From assembly GCA_034211275.1 (NCBI GenBank), contig JAXHTF010000053.1, positions 1 through 35,038 on the forward strand: DNA of 35,038 bases. The letters are read 5' to 3'. Position 1 is the first letter of the stretch; every line of letters begins with the position of its first letter. A program made the translations under genes and the position numbers. This document shows positions 8,276 through 16,251 of this stretch, piece after piece. The notes under the pieces are model-generated. The model was not told the DNA's origin. It made no database searches and saw only the letters and a program-made list of their open reading frames with translations. The stretch comes from Acidobacteriota bacterium (GTDB lineage Bacteria > Acidobacteriota > Thermoanaerobaculia > Multivoradales > JAHZIX01).

Positions 8276-10660
8276 TTACAGGGAGGCCCGCAGCTGGATG
8301 CCGAAGCTTCGGCCAGGACTAGTGTAGCGGCCCAGGGCGTCGGAGCCGGCGGACTGGCCGCGCACGTAGGCCCACTGCCAGTAGGTCTCGTCGGTAAGAT
8401 TCCAGCCGGAAACCTGCAGCTTCAGTCGGGAGGTGAGGGAGAACCAGGCGGAGAGATCCGCCACCTGGTAAGAGGGCGCTTGGAATTGAGTCGAGTCGGA
8501 CGGCAGGTCCTCCGCGTCCTTGGAGTCGACGAAGGTGCCCACCAGCTCGGCGCCCCAGCGTCCCGAAGGTCGCACGTAGCGTAGGCCGGTGACCAGCCGC
8601 GGCGGTGCGATGGACTCCAGCGGCTCGCCGGCGGTGACGTTGTCGCCCTCGACGGAGCTGTAGGCACCGCGGATCCTCCAGGCCTTGGCCAGCCGCAGGT
8701 CGCCGGCCACCTCGATGCCCGAGGTCTCCACCTCGTCGATGTTCTGCGGCTGGAACTCGATCAAGCCGAGGAACGGATTGAAGCCCAGGGTGACGGTGTC
8801 GATGAAATCGTCGAAGCGATTCTCGAAAGCCGTGATGCTGAAGCTGCCGCGGGCGAAGCTGGCCCGCAGCCCGACCTCGAAATTGTCGCTGGTCTCCGGC
8901 TGGAGATCCGCGTTGGGCAGCGTGCGGTAGCCGCCGGCTTGATTGGTGAACCCGTTGTTCACCGCGGTCATGGGCGGCGCGCGGAACCCGCGGGCGTATT
9001 GGGCGAAGGCCGAGACCTTGCCACCCAAGGCGAGCACCGCTCCCAGCTTCGGCGACAGGGCTTCATCCACCAGCCCCTCCGGCACTGGCTGGCCGGGGTT
9101 GCCGTCGAGGAAGATCTGATCGTTCTCGTTGGGATCGAGGTCGAAGCGGTCATAGCGCAGCCCCGGAATCAGGTTGAGGCGGCCGCCGAAAAGCTCCAGC
9201 TCCGCCTGGGCGAAGGCGCCGACTTCCTCCACCGTGCTCTCCGGGAAGTACTTGGTGGGCAACGCCAAAGTGGTGGGCACCGGTTCGCCGGTAGCGATCA
9301 CCGTCTCGGTGCGGTCCCGCAGCCCGTCCCAATGATCCCGCCGTACCAGGGCGCCGTAGGTCAGGCGCCGGCGAGCGTCCTCGTCGAAGGATTTGAAGAG
9401 CTCCACCTCGAGCCCTAGACTGTCCTGCTCGAAGGCCAGGAGGCCGTCCCTCAGAGCGGTCCCCACCGCCGGATCCCGAATCTCGACGGTGCGCTGGGAC
9501 GTCTCCGCATCCTGCCAGTAGACTTTCCAGACCAGGGAATCCGCCGCGAAGCTCTCCCAGACGTAGGACTGCTCCAGGCTCAGCCGCCGACGATCCTGCT
9601 CGTCCTCGCCGTCGGAGTCGAGGATGGCGCTGGCGAAGGGCGACCCCGGAGCGCGGCTGCTGAACACCTCGGTCTCCGCCTGAGCATCGAAGAGCTCCAG
9701 GGTGAGGCCGAGAACGGAGCGGTCCCCGGGCGTGAAGTCGACCTTGGCGAGCAGATTGTCGGAGCGCCGGTCGATGGGGTTGGGCTCGGTGCGGGAGGAA
9801 TCCTGGGTGGCGACCTCACCCTGGTTGTCGAGCTCGTGACCGTCGCGGTGGCCGTAAACCACCGAACCCTGCCAGCGCTCGTTGCCCCGAGCGTAGACCA
9901 GGGTGCCGGAGCTTTCGTCCCCCCGGCTGTCATAGCCCGCCCGGAAGCCGAGATATTGAGGTCGGCTGCCCAGGTAGCTGCGGGGGCTGCGAGTGACCAG
10001 CGAAACGACGCCCCCCAAGGCGTCGCTGCCGTAGAGAGCCGAGCCGGCGCTACGCACCACCTCCAGGCGCTCCAAAGCCGCCACGTCGAGACTGTATTGG
10101 GTAACGCTGAAAGGGCCGAAGTCGAATTGTTCGGCGGTGGGAATGCCGTCGATCTGAGTCAGCACCCGATTGCCGCCGACGCCGCGGATATTGAAGCCGC
10201 TGACGCCCAAGCGGGTCAGATCACCCTCGACATAGACGCCGGGCATGAATTGGGTCAGATCCGCGATGCCGGTGTAGCCCAGCTCCTCGATCTCCTGGGA
10301 GTCGACCACCTCGATCTGGCCGGGGGTCTTCTCCACGGCTCGTTCCGACCGCGTGGCGGTGACCGTCACGGCGCCTTGGAAGATTGGACCCTGGGAGCTG
10401 GTGGAGGCAGCAGGCTGGGAAGGCTCCTCCGCCCCAGAGTCCTGCGGAACCGAGGTCTCTTGAGCCGAGCTCGGCGACTCCTCCCCGGCGCCTACCGGCG
10501 ACGGCGCAGCAGCAGCGGAGGCCGGCACTGCCAGAACGCAGGAGCCCCACAAAAGCGCCAGCGTGAGGGCCCGAATCGGCCCCTGCAGCAGCGCGTCAGA
10601 TCTTCGAGGAGAGGGTTGAAGAGGAGGGAGGACGCCGCGAGACTTCCACAAGGCGAGCAT
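8276..10660 (-). CDS. TonB-dependent outer-membrane receptor, haem/haemoglobin type
   Basis: Full-length receptor of 794 residues. The N-terminus has a ~30-residue leader, a hydrophobic signal core (LTLALLWGSCVLAVPASA), a Ser/Glu/Gln linker, then the TonB box region AVTVTATR at about 95. The plug (about 100-230) includes LTQFMPGVYVEG, FNIRGVGGNRVLTQIDGIP and GSALYGSDALGGVVS. The barrel has FAQYARGFRAPP and PETSDNFEVGLRASF. The NIRGV-GNRVL-DG series is characteristic of the haemoglobin/transferrin/lactoferrin receptor family, so haem is the best guess; a ferric siderophore remains possible. ATG 10660 has AGAGGA at 8 bases. The last residue is Leu rather than the common Phe. A Fur-like palindrome lies about 160 bases upstream, and the Kelch-PQQ gene follows after 54 bases, a gap holding a GGAGCTC...GAGCTCC dyad (8240-8265). 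Confidence 0.88.
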   Translation of the reverse strand: MLALWKSRGVLPPLQPSPRRSDALLQGPIRALTLALLWGSCVLAVPASAAAAPSPVGAGEESPSSAQETSVPQDSGAEEPSQPAASTSSQGPIFQGAVTVTATRSERAVEKTPGQIEVVDSQEIEELGYTGIADLTQFMPGVYVEGDLTRLGVSGFNIRGVGGNRVLTQIDGIPTAEQFDFGPFSVTQYSLDVAALERLEVVRSAGSALYGSDALGGVVSLVTRSPRSYLGSRPQYLGFRAGYDSRGDESSGTLVYARGNERWQGSVVYGHRDGHELDNQGEVATQDSSRTEPNPIDRRSDNLLAKVDFTPGDRSVLGLTLELFDAQAETEVFSSRAPGSPFASAILDSDGEDEQDRRRLSLEQSYVWESFAADSLVWKVYWQDAETSQRTVEIRDPAVGTALRDGLLAFEQDSLGLEVELFKSFDEDARRRLTYGALVRRDHWDGLRDRTETVIATGEPVPTTLALPTKYFPESTVEEVGAFAQAELELFGGRLNLIPGLRYDRFDLDPNENDQIFLDGNPGQPVPEGLVDEALSPKLGAVLALGGKVSAFAQYARGFRAPPMTAVNNGFTNQAGGYRTLPNADLQPETSDNFEVGLRASFARGSFSITAFENRFDDFIDTVTLGFNPFLGLIEFQPQNIDEVETSGIEVAGDLRLAKAWRIRGAYSSVEGDNVTAGEPLESIAPPRLVTGLRYVRPSGRWGAELVGTFVDSKDAEDLPSDSTQFQAPSYQVADLSAWFSLTSRLKLQVSGWNLTDETYWQWAYVRGQSAGSDALGRYTSPGRSFGIQLRASL

Positions 10661-10822
10661 GTATAGTTCCTCTGTGGTGAAGGACTTCGGCCTAGCCGAG
10701 GCCCGGATCCATATTCAAGGCGGCGACCCCGACTCCGCCCGAGTTCCAGGGGTCGTCGCCGTCTTCCTGTCTAAAGCCTGTCCAGACCTCGATGTCACTG
10801 CATCGAGCTGTGCCCGAGACCT

Positions 10823-10843
10823 TATTGAGACGATGTCTCAATA
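10823..10843. promoter_or_regulatory. Fur-like operator palindrome
   Basis: Perfect inverted repeat with arms TATTGAGAC and GTCTCAATA around GAT. Written as ATTGAGA-N5-TCTCAAT it has the arm length and 5-base spacer of Fur boxes of the GAGA...TCTC class. It sits just downstream of a candidate -10 on the minus strand, where a repressor would block transcription of the haem receptor. The match is to remembered consensus forms, not to a computed matrix. Confidence 0.62.
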
Positions 10844-10851
10844 GCGTTAGA

Positions 10852-10884
10852 ATAATACTGGAGCAATTCAGTCCTAGTTGTCAA
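10852..10884 (-). promoter_or_regulatory. Candidate promoter of the haem-receptor operon
   Basis: On the minus strand TTGACA (10884-10879) and TATTAT (10857-10852) are close to consensus but 21 bases apart, longer than the usual 16-18. Either the -10 acts with a weaker -35 or the spacing is activator-dependent. The Fur-like palindrome would cover about +2 to +22. Confidence 0.4.
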
Positions 10885-11019
10885 GCGCCGAGGACCAAAA
10901 GGGGGGAGAACTACCGTCGAGGAGCTGGTCTGGGGAGGGGTTGAAGCCCGACGCCGGGGAGGCGGCGGAGCCGAGAGGAAAGGGGGGAGTGAGGAAACTC
11001 TGGGGAGCTCGAGGCTAAA

Positions 11020-11556
11020 TCACAGGGCGGCCAGGGAGCCCTTGCCTTGGCGCGGGGTCTCTGACTCCTCGTTCCGGGTCTTGTCGGCAACGCCGCCGGT
11101 CTTTCCCTCGAGATCGAAGCCCGCGGCCTCGAGGTCCCGGATCAACCCGTATTTCCACATCCCGATCTGGTCGAGGGGAATAGCGAGGAGAGAGGAGAGC
11201 TCGGCGGGGACGTCGAGATCCTCTTCGTGGATCACGCTGACGAAGCGGCGCCCGAGCTTGCCCACCAGATAACCGAGCTGAAAGATCAACTGTGGATCCG
11301 GCCGGCGGACGGTACCCTTCGACGACGCCCCTTTGGAAACCTGTGTAGCCACCCCGGCCTCCTCCGACACGAGAAAAAGGGCATAGGCCTTGGAGCCGAA
11401 ATTCTCGAAGCGCTCCACCAGGCTGCGGTCCGTGCGGCTGGCGTCGTGGAGAAGGATGGGGTAGAGGCCAAGGCTGCGCAGGTACTTCACCACGGGCTCG
11501 ACGAACGAACAGCCGTGGCCGTGAACAACGTAGATTTTGATGCCGGTGCGCGCCAT
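11020..11556 (-). CDS. Stand-alone TIR-like nucleotide-binding protein (PF10137 family)
   Basis: Protein of 178 residues spanning one PF10137-type TIR domain, the effector domain found in CBASS/Pycsar TIR proteins. Landmarks are KIYVVHGHG at the start (strand A), SLVERFENFGSKAYALFLV, IFQLGYLVGKLGRR, and IPLDQIGMWKYGLIRDLEAAGF. The last ~20 residues are a polar tail. Family members I know read FELG at the third landmark, the Glu being the proposed NADase catalytic residue; here it is Gln93 (codon CAG). ATG 11556 is chosen because GGGGAT precedes it and the domain begins at once; ATG 11577 is in frame but lacks a good ribosome site. There is no cyclase, STING or cyclic-nucleotide sensor nearby, so a defence role is only an inference. 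It is divergent from arsC. Confidence 0.72.
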   Translation of the reverse strand: MARTGIKIYVVHGHGCSFVEPVVKYLRSLGLYPILLHDASRTDRSLVERFENFGSKAYALFLVSEEAGVATQVSKGASSKGTVRRPDPQLIFQLGYLVGKLGRRFVSVIHEEDLDVPAELSSLLAIPLDQIGMWKYGLIRDLEAAGFDLEGKTGGVADKTRNEESETPRQGKGSLAAL

Positions 11557-11714
11557 AGACGATATCCCCAGGGGCATTCCATACTAAACCGTGCAAAGCT
11601 GAAGCGCCAGTTTCCCATTCCCGCGATGGCTTCACAGCTCGAAACGGTCGCAACCCCGCCCCGGAGAGAGCGGATCGTCACGCCAGCGTCACCATCCTTT
11701 GAGCAGCCTCTCGC

Positions 11715-11720
11715 TATAGT
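11715..11720 (+). promoter_or_regulatory. Candidate -10 element of arsC-aquaporin
   Basis: TATAGT lies 40 bases upstream of the arsC ATG in the 203-base divergent gap between the TIR gene and arsC. No good -35 is seen at 16-18 bases, so support is weak. No ArsR-type operator was recognised. Confidence 0.28.
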
Positions 11721-11759
11721 CCTTGGTGTCTGTCCACACCTCGACGGAGAAAATCCACC

Positions 11760-12206
<447 letters not shown>

Positions 12207-12221
12207 GGAAGCCGAGCTGCC

Positions 12222-12893
12222 ATGCAGGAACCCTCCTTGGTCCGGCGCTCCCTGGCGGAGCTGATCGGGACCTACTGCCTGGTGCTGGCGGGCTGCGGTG
12301 CGGTGGTCGCCGATGCCGGCGGCGCCGGTCTCGGTACGGTGGGCATCTCCCTCACCTTCGGGCTGGTGGTGACGGTCATGGTGCTCTCCATCGGCCACGT
12401 CTCCGGCGCTCACATCAATCCCGCGGTGACCCTCGCCTTCGCCCTCTTCCGTCACTTCCCGCGGCGCGACGTACCCGCCTACCTGGTGGCGCAGATCCTT
12501 GGAGCCAGCGGTGCCGCGGCAACCTTGGCGGCCGTCTTCGGGCCCCAGGGAACCCTCGGCGCCACCCTCCCCGCCGGCGCTCCCGGCGCCAGCCTGCTGC
12601 TGGAGGTCTTGCTCACCGCCATCCTCATGTTCGTCATCACCTCGGTGGCCACCGACACCCGGGCGGTGGGCCAGATGGCCGGCCTGGCCATCGGCGCCAC
12701 CGTCGCCGTCGGCGCCCTGTGGGGCGGCTCTACCAGCGGCGCCTCGATGAATCCGGCCCGTTCCTTCGGCCCGGCCCTGGTGAGCGGCGCCTGGGCCGAC
12801 CACTGGCTGTACTGGCTCGGCCCCATCGTCGGCGCCTTCCTCGGCGCCGCGGTCTACGGCTTCCTCCGCGGCGGCCCTTCAGACTCCTCCTAG
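12222..12893 (+). CDS. Aquaporin/MIP channel, NIP-like (AqpN/AqpS-type, probable arsenite exit)
   Basis: Integral membrane channel of 223 residues with six helices and both NPA half-helices: HINPAVT (Asn66-Pro-Ala) and ASMNPARS (Asn177-Pro-Ala-Arg180). The blocks GHVSGAHINPAVTLAFA and GALWGGSTSGASMNPARSFG read like plant nodulin-26-type (NIP) aquaporins and the bacterial AqpN group found in arsenic operons, rather than GlpF or AqpZ. Placed directly behind arsC, it most likely lets arsenite formed by ArsC leave the cell down its gradient, as shown for ArsC plus AqpS in Sinorhizobium. No ArsB/Acr3 pump or ArsR repressor is present in the window. Passage of glycerol, water or boric acid is also possible. 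Confidence 0.85.
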   Translation: MQEPSLVRRSLAELIGTYCLVLAGCGAVVADAGGAGLGTVGISLTFGLVVTVMVLSIGHVSGAHINPAVTLAFALFRHFPRRDVPAYLVAQILGASGAAATLAAVFGPQGTLGATLPAGAPGASLLLEVLLTAILMFVITSVATDTRAVGQMAGLAIGATVAVGALWGGSTSGASMNPARSFGPALVSGAWADHWLYWLGPIVGAFLGAAVYGFLRGGPSDSS

Positions 12894-12933
12894 TCTCTAC
12901 CTCTCCTTAGCCCCTCCAACCCCCTCAACCTGA

Positions 12934-13116
12934 GGTAGAGGTTCCGGTTCGAATCGAGCGAAGACCCCGAGGCGCCCGCCGCAGGCACGAGCAGGAGTGG
13001 AAAAACGCGCGGAACTGTCTGAGCGACAGCGAGTTTTCCGCGCGCCACTCCTGCTCGCCCGCCTGCGGTGGCCAGCAGTGCCGAGGCCTGAGCCGATTCG
13101 AACCGGGACCTCTACC
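12934..13116. repeat. 183-bp near-perfect palindromic intergenic element
   Basis: Nested complementary arms share one centre near 13023-13025. Outer arms 12934-12956 and 13094-13116 (23 bases, 22 matching) each contain GGTTCGAATC on one strand. Next are CCGCAGGC/GCCTGCGG (12979-12986, 13061-13068), then GAGCAGGAGTGG/CCACTCCTGCTC (12989-13000, 13045-13056), then CGCGCGGAA/TTCCGCGCG (13006-13014, 13036-13044), with a small CTGTC/GACAG stem at the tip. The element fills most of the 339-base gap between the aquaporin and dctP genes and has no plausible coding potential. It could be a BIME/REP-like or MITE-like repeat, or a long hairpin terminating the ars transcript. Confidence 0.85.
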
Positions 13117-13232
13117 GGCCCCGTAGAAGGACGGTCAGAGCTCGAATCCGGTGGTAGCATCGGCGGGATTTTCCGTGCCGACGAATACCGAAGAGTGCCG
13201 CAGAGAAGAGTCTCGTCTTGGAAGGAGCGAGT

Positions 13233-14339
13233 ATGAAGCGTCGAGAGCTCATTCGTACCGCCGTAACCGCCGGCGCCGGAGCCTTGGTAGCGGGCTGCGC
13301 CGGACAACCGGGACAGAGTCCGGCGGTGCAGACGCGGCCCCAGATCCGGTGGCGCCTGGCGTCCAGCTTCCCGCGCTCCCTGGACACCATCTACGACGCC
13401 GCCGAGCTGCTCTCCCAGCGGCTAGAGGCCATGTCCGACGGCCGCTTCCAGGTCCGCCCCTACCCCGCCGGCGAGCTGGTGCCGGGGCTCCAAGTCCTCG
13501 ACGCGGTGCAGCAGGGAACGGTCCAGGTCGGGCAAACGGCGAGCTACTACTTCACCGGCAAGAATCCCGCCCTGGCCTTCGACACCTGTGTCCCCTTCGG
13601 CCTCACCGCCCGCCAGCAGCTCGCCTGGCTGCGGGACAGCGGCGGCCTCGAGTTGATGCGCGAGGTCTTCGCCGACTTTGGGATCGTCAATTTCGTCGGA
13701 GGCAACACCGGAGTGCAGATGGGCGGTTGGTTCCGCCGCGAGATCGGCTCCGCCGCCGACCTCCAGGGACTGAAGATGCGCATCCCCGGCCTCGGCGGCG
13801 AGGTCATGAGCCGGCTGGGGGTGACGGTGCAGGTGCTGGCCGGCGGCGAGATCTTCCCGGCGCTGGAGCGTGGCGCCATCGACGCCACCGAGTGGGTCGG
13901 CCCCTACGACGACGAGAAGCTGGGTTTTCACAAAGTCGCCCAGTACTACTACTACCCCGGCTGGTGGGAACCCGGCCCCGCCCTCGCGTTCTTGGTCCAC
14001 CAGAGCTCCTGGGACAAACTCCCTTCCTCCTACCAGGCCATGTTCGAGGCCGCCGCGGCGGAGGCCGCCACGGGAATGCTCTCGGCCTACGACCGGCAGA
14101 ATCCCCCGGCTTTCGAGCGTCTGCTGGACGCCGGAGTCCAGCTCCGCCCCTTCCCTCAGGATCTCCTCCAGGCCGCCGAGGGCGCCACCCGGGAGATGCA
14201 CCAGGAACAGATCAGCGCCGAGCCCGCCTACCGCAAGGTCTTCGAAGCCTGGGACACCTTCCGCCGCCAAAGCCACCGCTGGTTCGGCACCGCCGAGCTA
14301 GCCTACGCGGAATACGCGGCGCGAGGGTCCCAGGCTTGA
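13233..14339 (+). CDS. dctP: TRAP transporter substrate-binding protein, DctP family (TakP-like, keto acid type)
   Basis: Extracytoplasmic binding protein of 368 residues. The N-terminus MKRRELIRTAVTAG has a twin-arginine motif, and VAGC at the end of the hydrophobic stretch is a lipobox, so it looks like a Tat-exported lipoprotein. The segments SFPRSLDTIYDAAE, GGNTGVQMGGWFRREI, LKMRIPGLGGEVM and DATEWVGPYDDEKLGF closely follow TakP of Rhodobacter, where a Gln and the Glu-Trp pair hold the cation that binds 2-oxoacids. Substrate assignment is by resemblance. AAGGAG (13222-13227) lies 5 bases before ATG 13233. The membrane subunits are encoded on the opposite strand 0.6-2.5 kb away, so dctP has its own promoter. 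Confidence 0.87.
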   Translation: MKRRELIRTAVTAGAGALVAGCAGQPGQSPAVQTRPQIRWRLASSFPRSLDTIYDAAELLSQRLEAMSDGRFQVRPYPAGELVPGLQVLDAVQQGTVQVGQTASYYFTGKNPALAFDTCVPFGLTARQQLAWLRDSGGLELMREVFADFGIVNFVGGNTGVQMGGWFRREIGSAADLQGLKMRIPGLGGEVMSRLGVTVQVLAGGEIFPALERGAIDATEWVGPYDDEKLGFHKVAQYYYYPGWWEPGPALAFLVHQSSWDKLPSSYQAMFEAAAAEAATGMLSAYDRQNPPAFERLLDAGVQLRPFPQDLLQAAEGATREMHQEQISAEPAYRKVFEAWDTFRRQSHRWFGTAELAYAEYAARGSQA

Positions 14340-14341
14340 AG

Positions 14342-14375
14342 AGCTCCGTCGTGAGGAGCTAGCTCTTGAAGAGCT
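14342..14375. terminator. Candidate hairpins between dctP and doxX (convergent ends)
   Basis: Two adjacent stems, AGCTCC/GGAGCT (14342-14347, 14355-14360) and AGCTCTT/AAGAGCT (14361-14367, 14369-14375), lie at the meeting point of the convergent genes. There is no T run on either strand, so intrinsic termination is doubtful. Confidence 0.25.
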
Positions 14376-14784
14376 TGTTGTCCACAGAGAACCGGCCCGG
14401 GCCGGTGGCGATGAACAGGATGGCGATCACCAGGTAGACCAGCGCCAGCTCGTAGGAGCCACCGCCGGTGGAAACAAACGGATCCCCCTTGATCACCGCG
14501 TGGAAATACACCGCCACCACCATGGTGCAGGCGATGCCGAAGGAGGCTAGAGCGGTGAGGGCGCCGAGGATCCAGAACAGCCCGCCGCCGAACTCGGCCA
14601 GAGCGGCCAGCGCCTGGAAGATCCCGGGGATGGCGGCGTCCGGTCCCATCCAGCTGAAGGGCTGCCGGATCTTGTCCCAGCCGTGGAACATGAACGCCAG
14701 GCCGGCGACAAAGCGAAGCAGCAAGAGCGCTACGTCCGTAAAGGTGGAGTGGGCGGGAGCGACGAAGAAACGTTTCAGGTTCAA
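14359..14784 (-). CDS. DoxX family membrane protein
   Basis: Protein of 141 residues with four predicted membrane helices. The DoxX family signature is visible as LLLRFVAGLAFMFHGWDKI in helix 1, ALAEFGGGLFWILG in helix 2 and GGGSYELALVYLVIA in the last helix. Start is TTG 14784, supported by AAGGAG at 7 bases. DoxX proteins are quinone-linked or redox-stress membrane proteins of poorly defined function, so no specific reaction is proposed. It is separated from dctM by 144 bases that contain a perfect 12-base palindrome just upstream of the gene, so it probably has its own regulated promoter rather than being part of the TRAP operon. Confidence 0.8.
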   Translation of the reverse strand: MNLKRFFVAPAHSTFTDVALLLLRFVAGLAFMFHGWDKIRQPFSWMGPDAAIPGIFQALAALAEFGGGLFWILGALTALASFGIACTMVVAVYFHAVIKGDPFVSTGGGSYELALVYLVIAILFIATGPGRFSVDNKLFKS

Positions 14785-14810
14785 CGGGATTCTCCTTTTC
14801 GGGTCATTAG

Positions 14811-14822
14811 TTGACGCGTCAA
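14811..14822. promoter_or_regulatory. Palindrome upstream of doxX
   Basis: TTGACGCGTCAA is a perfect 12-base palindrome 27 bases upstream of the doxX start. It is adjoined by a second dyad AATCGT-ctc-ACGATT (14821-14835). The placement is that of a repressor operator (TetR- or MarR-like dimers use such sites); no regulator is encoded beside it. Confidence 0.4.
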
Positions 14823-14928
14823 TCGTCTCACGATTTTTCCGTCTTGGCTACTCTCCCTTGTATCGCGGCGAGAGGATCTGCGGCGCAGACGAACGCTCAG
14901 CAGCATCTCCGGTACGCTCCGGTGGCTC

Positions 14929-16251
14929 TCAGGGGACCAAAGCCGTCACCAGCTCGGGGAAGAGAAAGAGCGCCGATAGACCGATGAGCTGGATCAGGAT
15001 GAAGGGCAAGACCCCACGGTAAATGTCCGCCGTGCGCACCGAGGGCGGCGCCACGCCGCGGAGATAGAAGAGGGCGAAACCGAAGGGCGGGGTGAGGAAG
15101 GAGGTCTGAAGATTCATCCCGATCATCACCCCGAACCACACCATGTCGATGCCCAGCGCCTGGGCTGCCGGCGCCAGCAGCGGGATGATGATGAAGGCGA
15201 TCTCGAAGAAGTCGAGAAAGAAGCCCAGCACGAAGATCGCCAGGTTGGCCACCAGCAGCAGCCCGATCTTGCCCCCGGGAAGACCGGTGAGCATGTCCTC
15301 GATCCAGAGGTCTCCATACAGCCCGCGGAAAACCAGCGTGAAGGCCGTCGAGCCGATGAGCAGGAAGACCACCATGGAGGTCAGGCGGGTGGTTTCGTCG
15401 AGCGTCGCCTTGAGCGCCGGTAGTGTCAGGCGCCGGTGGACCCCGGCGAGGAGCAGCGCCCCCACCGCCCCGAGGGCTCCGGCCTCGGTGGGAGTCGCCA
15501 CGCCGGCGAAGATGCTCCCCAACACCAGAAGGATCAGCACCAGCGGCGGCACCAACACCTTGAACACTCGGCCCAGGAGCTCCGGCCCCAACCCCGGCTG
15601 CTCCTCCACCGGTAGTGCCGGCGCCGCCGCCGGCGCGAAGATCGCCACGCCGCCGACATAAGTGGCGTAAAGCCCCGCAAGCAAGAGCCCAGGCAACAGC
15701 GAGCCGAGGAAGAGATCTCCCACCGAAATCCCCAGCTGATCCGCCAAGACCACCAGCACCACGCTGGGGGGAATGATCTGCCCCAAAGTGCCGGCGGCGG
15801 TGATCACCCCGGCGGAGAGCCGCGGCGAGTACTGGTAGCGCAGCATCACCGGCAGCGAGATCAGCCCCATGGCCACCACCGAGGCTCCCACCACCCCGGT
15901 GGCGGCGGCGAGCAGCGCCCCGACGAAGACCACCGCCAGTGCCAGACCGCCGCGGGCGCGACCGAAGAGCTGCCCGATGGTCTTGAGCAGGTCTTCCGCC
16001 AGGCGGCTCTTCTCCAGCACCGTGCCCATGAAGATGAAGAACGGCACCGCCAACAAAATGTAGTTGGACATGATGCCGAAGATGCGCTCCGGCAAGGCGA
16101 AGAGCAGGGCCCAATCGAAATAGCCCGCCTCCACCCCGATGACCGCGAAGACCAGCGCCGTACCGCCTAGAGAGAAGGCCACCGGATAGCCGGAGAAGAT
16201 CAGGCCGAAGGCGGCCAGGAACATCAGCGGTCCGAGGAGATCCGGGCTCAT
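14929..16251 (-). CDS. dctM: TRAP transporter large permease subunit, DctM family
   Basis: Membrane protein of 440 residues with about 12-13 hydrophobic segments. Typical DctM features include NYILLAVPFFIFMGTVLE near residue 63, GALLAAATGVVGASVVAMG, GTLGQIIPPSVVLVVLAD, and MIGMNLQTSFLTPPFGFALF near the C-terminus. It forms the sodium-coupled translocation pathway for the substrate delivered by DctP. Its ATG overlaps the dctQ stop by 4 bases. The variable loop near 220-245 is Ala/Pro-rich. The usual dctP partner is on the other strand, across doxX. Confidence 0.9.
   Translation of the reverse strand: MSPDLLGPLMFLAAFGLIFSGYPVAFSLGGTALVFAVIGVEAGYFDWALLFALPERIFGIMSNYILLAVPFFIFMGTVLEKSRLAEDLLKTIGQLFGRARGGLALAVVFVGALLAAATGVVGASVVAMGLISLPVMLRYQYSPRLSAGVITAAGTLGQIIPPSVVLVVLADQLGISVGDLFLGSLLPGLLLAGLYATYVGGVAIFAPAAAPALPVEEQPGLGPELLGRVFKVLVPPLVLILLVLGSIFAGVATPTEAGALGAVGALLLAGVHRRLTLPALKATLDETTRLTSMVVFLLIGSTAFTLVFRGLYGDLWIEDMLTGLPGGKIGLLLVANLAIFVLGFFLDFFEIAFIIIPLLAPAAQALGIDMVWFGVMIGMNLQTSFLTPPFGFALFYLRGVAPPSVRTADIYRGVLPFILIQLIGLSALFLFPELVTALVP

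Larger units (their letters stand above)
10661..11019. other. Intergenic region upstream of the haem receptor
   Basis: There are 359 bases without a convincing gene. The left part is the presumed ~160-base leader of the haem-receptor mRNA. Around 10823-10884 lie the Fur-like palindrome and a candidate minus-strand promoter. From about 10890 to 11015 the sequence is purine-rich on the plus strand (runs such as aaaagggggga) and shows no clear terminator for the TIR gene that ends at 11020. Confidence 0.5.

Noticed and set aside
11015-11653. 212-codon minus-strand frame overlapping the TIR gene
   Set aside because: It is Arg/Pro/Gly-rich with no family features. The overlapping frame has clear TIR landmarks and a ribosome site.
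12934-12960. tRNA gene or fragment suggested by GGTTCGAATC (T-loop-like) at both ends of the palindrome
   Set aside because: The flanking bases do not pair as a five-base T stem in either orientation, and no acceptor, D or anticodon arm is present. The match comes from the palindromic TTCGAA.
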